This document shows, in pieces, positions 32,721-35,238 of a stretch of DNA of 35,238 nt. Numbering within the stretch: position 1 is the first letter of the stretch; each line of letters opens with the position of its first letter. The position numbers were made by a program, and so were the translations under genes. Source of the stretch: Nanobdellota archaeon (lineage in GTDB: Archaea > Nanobdellota > Nanobdellia > Woesearchaeales > CG1-02-33-12); the NCBI GenBank assembly GCA_018819345.1, contig JAHJQG010000007.1:1-35238 (forward strand). The letters are read 5' to 3'. A model generated the notes under the pieces. That model had not been told where the DNA came from and made no database searches. It saw only the letters and a program-made list of their open reading frames with translations.

Positions 32721-35238
32721 ATGGACAAAAAATATGATTTTAGGAAAATAGAAAAAGAGATCTTGCTGTTTTGGAAGAAAAACAAGAAGCTTATCTATGA
32801 TTCTCTCCAGGAAAATCCAAAAGATAAAAAGCCATTATTCTCATGGCTTGAGGGGCCGCCAACAGCAAATGCTCCTCCTGGACTGCATCATGTTGAGGCA
32901 AGGGTTTCAAAGGACTTGGTTTGCAGGTATAATTTTATGAAGGGTTTTGCTGTTCCAAGAAAAGGGGGATGGGACTGCCATGGCCTGCCTGTTGAAATCC
33001 AGGTCCAGAAAAAACTAAATCTAAAAACAAAAAAAGACATCTATAAATTTGGGGTTGAAAAGTTTATTGATATATGCAAGAAAGATGTTTTCTCATTTGT
33101 AAAGGAATGGTCTGATATGACTGAAAGAATGGGTTTCTGGGTTGATTTAGATAACCCTTATGTTACCATGGAAAAAAACTACATGGAGAGCGAGTGGTGG
33201 GCATTAAAGCAGTTGTTTGATAAAGGCCTTATCTACCGTGGCTATAAAGTTGTTCCTTACAGTGTTGGCTGTGAAACACCATTATCAAGCCACGAAGTAG
33301 CACTTGGCTATAAAGATATTATAGAGGATACAGTAACCATTAGGTTTGAGGCAAAAGAAGATATTTATAAAAAATTTCCAGAGCTTGAAAAAAACAAGAA
33401 ACTATATTATCTAGTCTGGACAACAACACCATGGACTCTTCCAAGCAATCTTGCAATTGCAGTTAAGAATGATATAAATTATGTGATTGTTGAAACAGAT
33501 TTTTCAGACAAAAAAAAACAAAAAGCCTATTATGTTGTTGCAAAAGACTTACTGGAAAGGTATTTTCCTGATAAAAATAACAGGAAAGTAATAAAAACAA
33601 TAAAAGGAAAAGAGCTTGAAAATCTTGAATATATTCCTTTGTTTGATTATTTTAAAGACAAGGTTAAGAATTCATTTAAATTTATTCTTGCTGACTTTGT
33701 AACAACAGAAGAAGGAACAGGCCTTGTTCACCAGGCACCAGCTTTTGGTGAGGATGACTTCAATATCTGCAGGGAAAAAGGAATTGATTTTGTTAATCCA
33801 GTTGACCTTGAGGGCAAGTTCACTAAAGAAGTTAATGATTATAAAGCAAGGTTTGTAAAGGACTGCGATGAAGATATAATAAAAAGGCTTGATAAAGAAG
33901 GAAAACTGTTTGTAACCTATAAGGTCAAGCATACATATCCTTTCTGCTGGAGAACAGGCTGCCCATTAATTTATTATGCAATGGATGCATGGTTTATCTC
34001 TGTTTCAAAGTTCAGGCATAAGCTAGTTAAAAATAACAATAAGATTAACTGGTATCCTGAAAGCTTTAAGGATGGAAGGTTTGGAAACTGGATTTCAGAG
34101 GCAAAGGACTGGGCTTTATCAAGAAACAAGTTCTGGGGAACTCCACTAAACATATGGGTCTGTGAAAATGAAAAATGCAGCTATATGGAATCAATAGGTA
34201 GTATTGCTGAACTTGAGGAAAAAACAGGCAAAAAAGTAAATGATCTTCATATTGGCTCTGTTGATCCATTGACATATAAATGCCCAAAGTGCAGCAAAAC
34301 AATGAAAAGAACTCCAGAGGTTATTGACTGCTGGTTTGATTCAGGAGCAGCAACATTTGCACAATTTCATTATCCTTTTGAGAACAAGGAACTATTTAAA
34401 AAAAGGTTTCCATATGATTTTATCTCAGAGTCAATTGACCAGACAAGGGGCTGGTTTTACACTCTGCATGTTTTATCAACTCTCTTGTTTGATGATTTAA
34501 GTTATAAAAATGTTCCAGTTACTGGATTGCTATGTGATGAATATGGGGAAAAAATGTCAAAATCAAAAGGGAATATATTATTGCCTAATGATGTTTTTGA
34601 CAAAAGAGGAGTGGATTCTGTAAGGCTGCTTATGTGCTCTTATCCTCTTGGGAATAATGTTAAGGTTGGTCTTTCTGTATTTGATGAGCTGATAATTCCC
34701 TTTTTCAACATACTCTGGAATTCATATTATTATGCTGCAGATTACATCAATAACTTCAGGCTTAATAATATAAAAAATATTAATATTAAAAGAGTAGAGG
34801 ATAGATGGATAATATCAAGAGTAAACTCAACATTAAAAGATTTTGAGAAAAGCATGGAAAAATATGATTATGCACATGCAACAGAATCCATAAGGAATTT
34901 TGTGGTGAATGACCTCTCAAGAACCTATATCAAAATTATTAGGGACAGAACACAAGAACAGGATAAGGAACTGGCATTTAGTTTCAAGTATGTCTTTGAC
35001 AGATTAATAAAGATAATGGCCCCATTCACGCCATTTATCTCAGAGTATATTTATCAGGAGTTTTTAAAAGGAAAATCCTGGAGTGTCCACTTTGAAGAGT
35101 GGCCAAAGCATGAGAAAACAGATAAAAAGCTTGAGCAGGAATTTTTATTTGCTTCTGACATAACACAGGCAATTCTTGCAGCAAGGGAAAAAGCACAGGT
35201 TGGAATAAGGTGGCCATTAGGTAAAGTTGTTTTACACA
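32721..35238 (+). CDS. ileS: isoleucyl-tRNA synthetase, 5' part; runs off the right edge (missing from the ORF track)
   Basis: MDKKYDFRKIEKEILLFWKKN..., FSWLEGPPTANAPPGLHHVEARV, GWDCHGLPVEIQVQKKL, GEKMSKSKGN. Confidence 0.95.
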   Translation, partial: MDKKYDFRKIEKEILLFWKKNKKLIYDSLQENPKDKKPLFSWLEGPPTANAPPGLHHVEARVSKDLVCRYNFMKGFAVPRKGGWDCHGLPVEIQVQKKLNLKTKKDIYKFGVEKFIDICKKDVFSFVKEWSDMTERMGFWVDLDNPYVTMEKNYMESEWWALKQLFDKGLIYRGYKVVPYSVGCETPLSSHEVALGYKDIIEDTVTIRFEAKEDIYKKFPELEKNKKLYYLVWTTTPWTLPSNLAIAVKNDINYVIVETDFSDKKKQKAYYVVAKDLLERYFPDKNNRKVIKTIKGKELENLEYIPLFDYFKDKVKNSFKFILADFVTTEEGTGLVHQAPAFGEDDFNICREKGIDFVNPVDLEGKFTKEVNDYKARFVKDCDEDIIKRLDKEGKLFVTYKVKHTYPFCWRTGCPLIYYAMDAWFISVSKFRHKLVKNNNKINWYPESFKDGRFGNWISEAKDWALSRNKFWGTPLNIWVCENEKCSYMESIGSIAELEEKTGKKVNDLHIGSVDPLTYKCPKCSKTMKRTPEVIDCWFDSGAATFAQFHYPFENKELFKKRFPYDFISESIDQTRGWFYTLHVLSTLLFDDLSYKNVPVTGLLCDEYGEKMSKSKGNILLPNDVFDKRGVDSVRLLMCSYPLGNNVKVGLSVFDELIIPFFNILWNSYYYAADYINNFRLNNIKNINIKRVEDRWIISRVNSTLKDFEKSMEKYDYAHATESIRNFVVNDLSRTYIKIIRDRTQEQDKELAFSFKYVFDRLIKIMAPFTPFISEYIYQEFLKGKSWSVHFEEWPKHEKTDKKLEQEFLFASDITQAILAAREKAQVGIRWPLGKVVLH

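Noticed and set aside
33672-35217. Minus-strand ORFs opposite ileS
   Set aside because: ileS frame is continuous and motif-rich; the ORF track lists these only because ileS has no stop in the window.
1-35238. CRISPR arrays, tRNA genes, IS elements or integrases
   Set aside because: No regularly spaced repeats, tRNA signatures or recombinase/transposase motifs found on reading both strands by eye.

Overview
AT-rich archaeal window, DPANN-like in character (Woesearchaeota/Pacearchaeota-type guess from protein flavour only). Most genes are core information-processing genes: an exosome/proteasome superoperon (rnp2-psmA-SBDS-rrp4-rrp41-rrp42-rpoK), psmB-aCPSF1/FttA, eIF1A, an FKBP, a Sec11-type signal peptidase, and the 5' part of ileS running off the right edge. 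Between these lie sugar-metabolism genes and a 6 kb accessory segment (about 23.4-29.4 kb). That segment holds an MvaI/BcnI-like restriction-modification module with its own winged-HTH regulator and an uncharacterised three-gene operon (two membrane proteins plus a PD-(D/E)XK/Mrr-like protein). The main candidates for something undescribed are: (1) a near-complete glucosylglycerate synthesis/recycling locus (GpgS, GH13_18 phosphorylase, HAD-glycerate-kinase fusion, GT4) split by the defence island; (2) an Ile-codon-rich leaderless mini-ORF with an overlapping 13-bp inverted repeat upstream of ileS, resembling a leader-peptide attenuator; (3) the three-gene membrane/nuclease-like operon; (4) a ribbon-helix-helix/sugar nucleotidyltransferase fusion; (5) bacterial-type lspA in an archaeon; (6) two genes whose Shine-Dalgarno placement points to AUA/AUC start codons. 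Identifications come from reading motifs in the translations; no searches were run.
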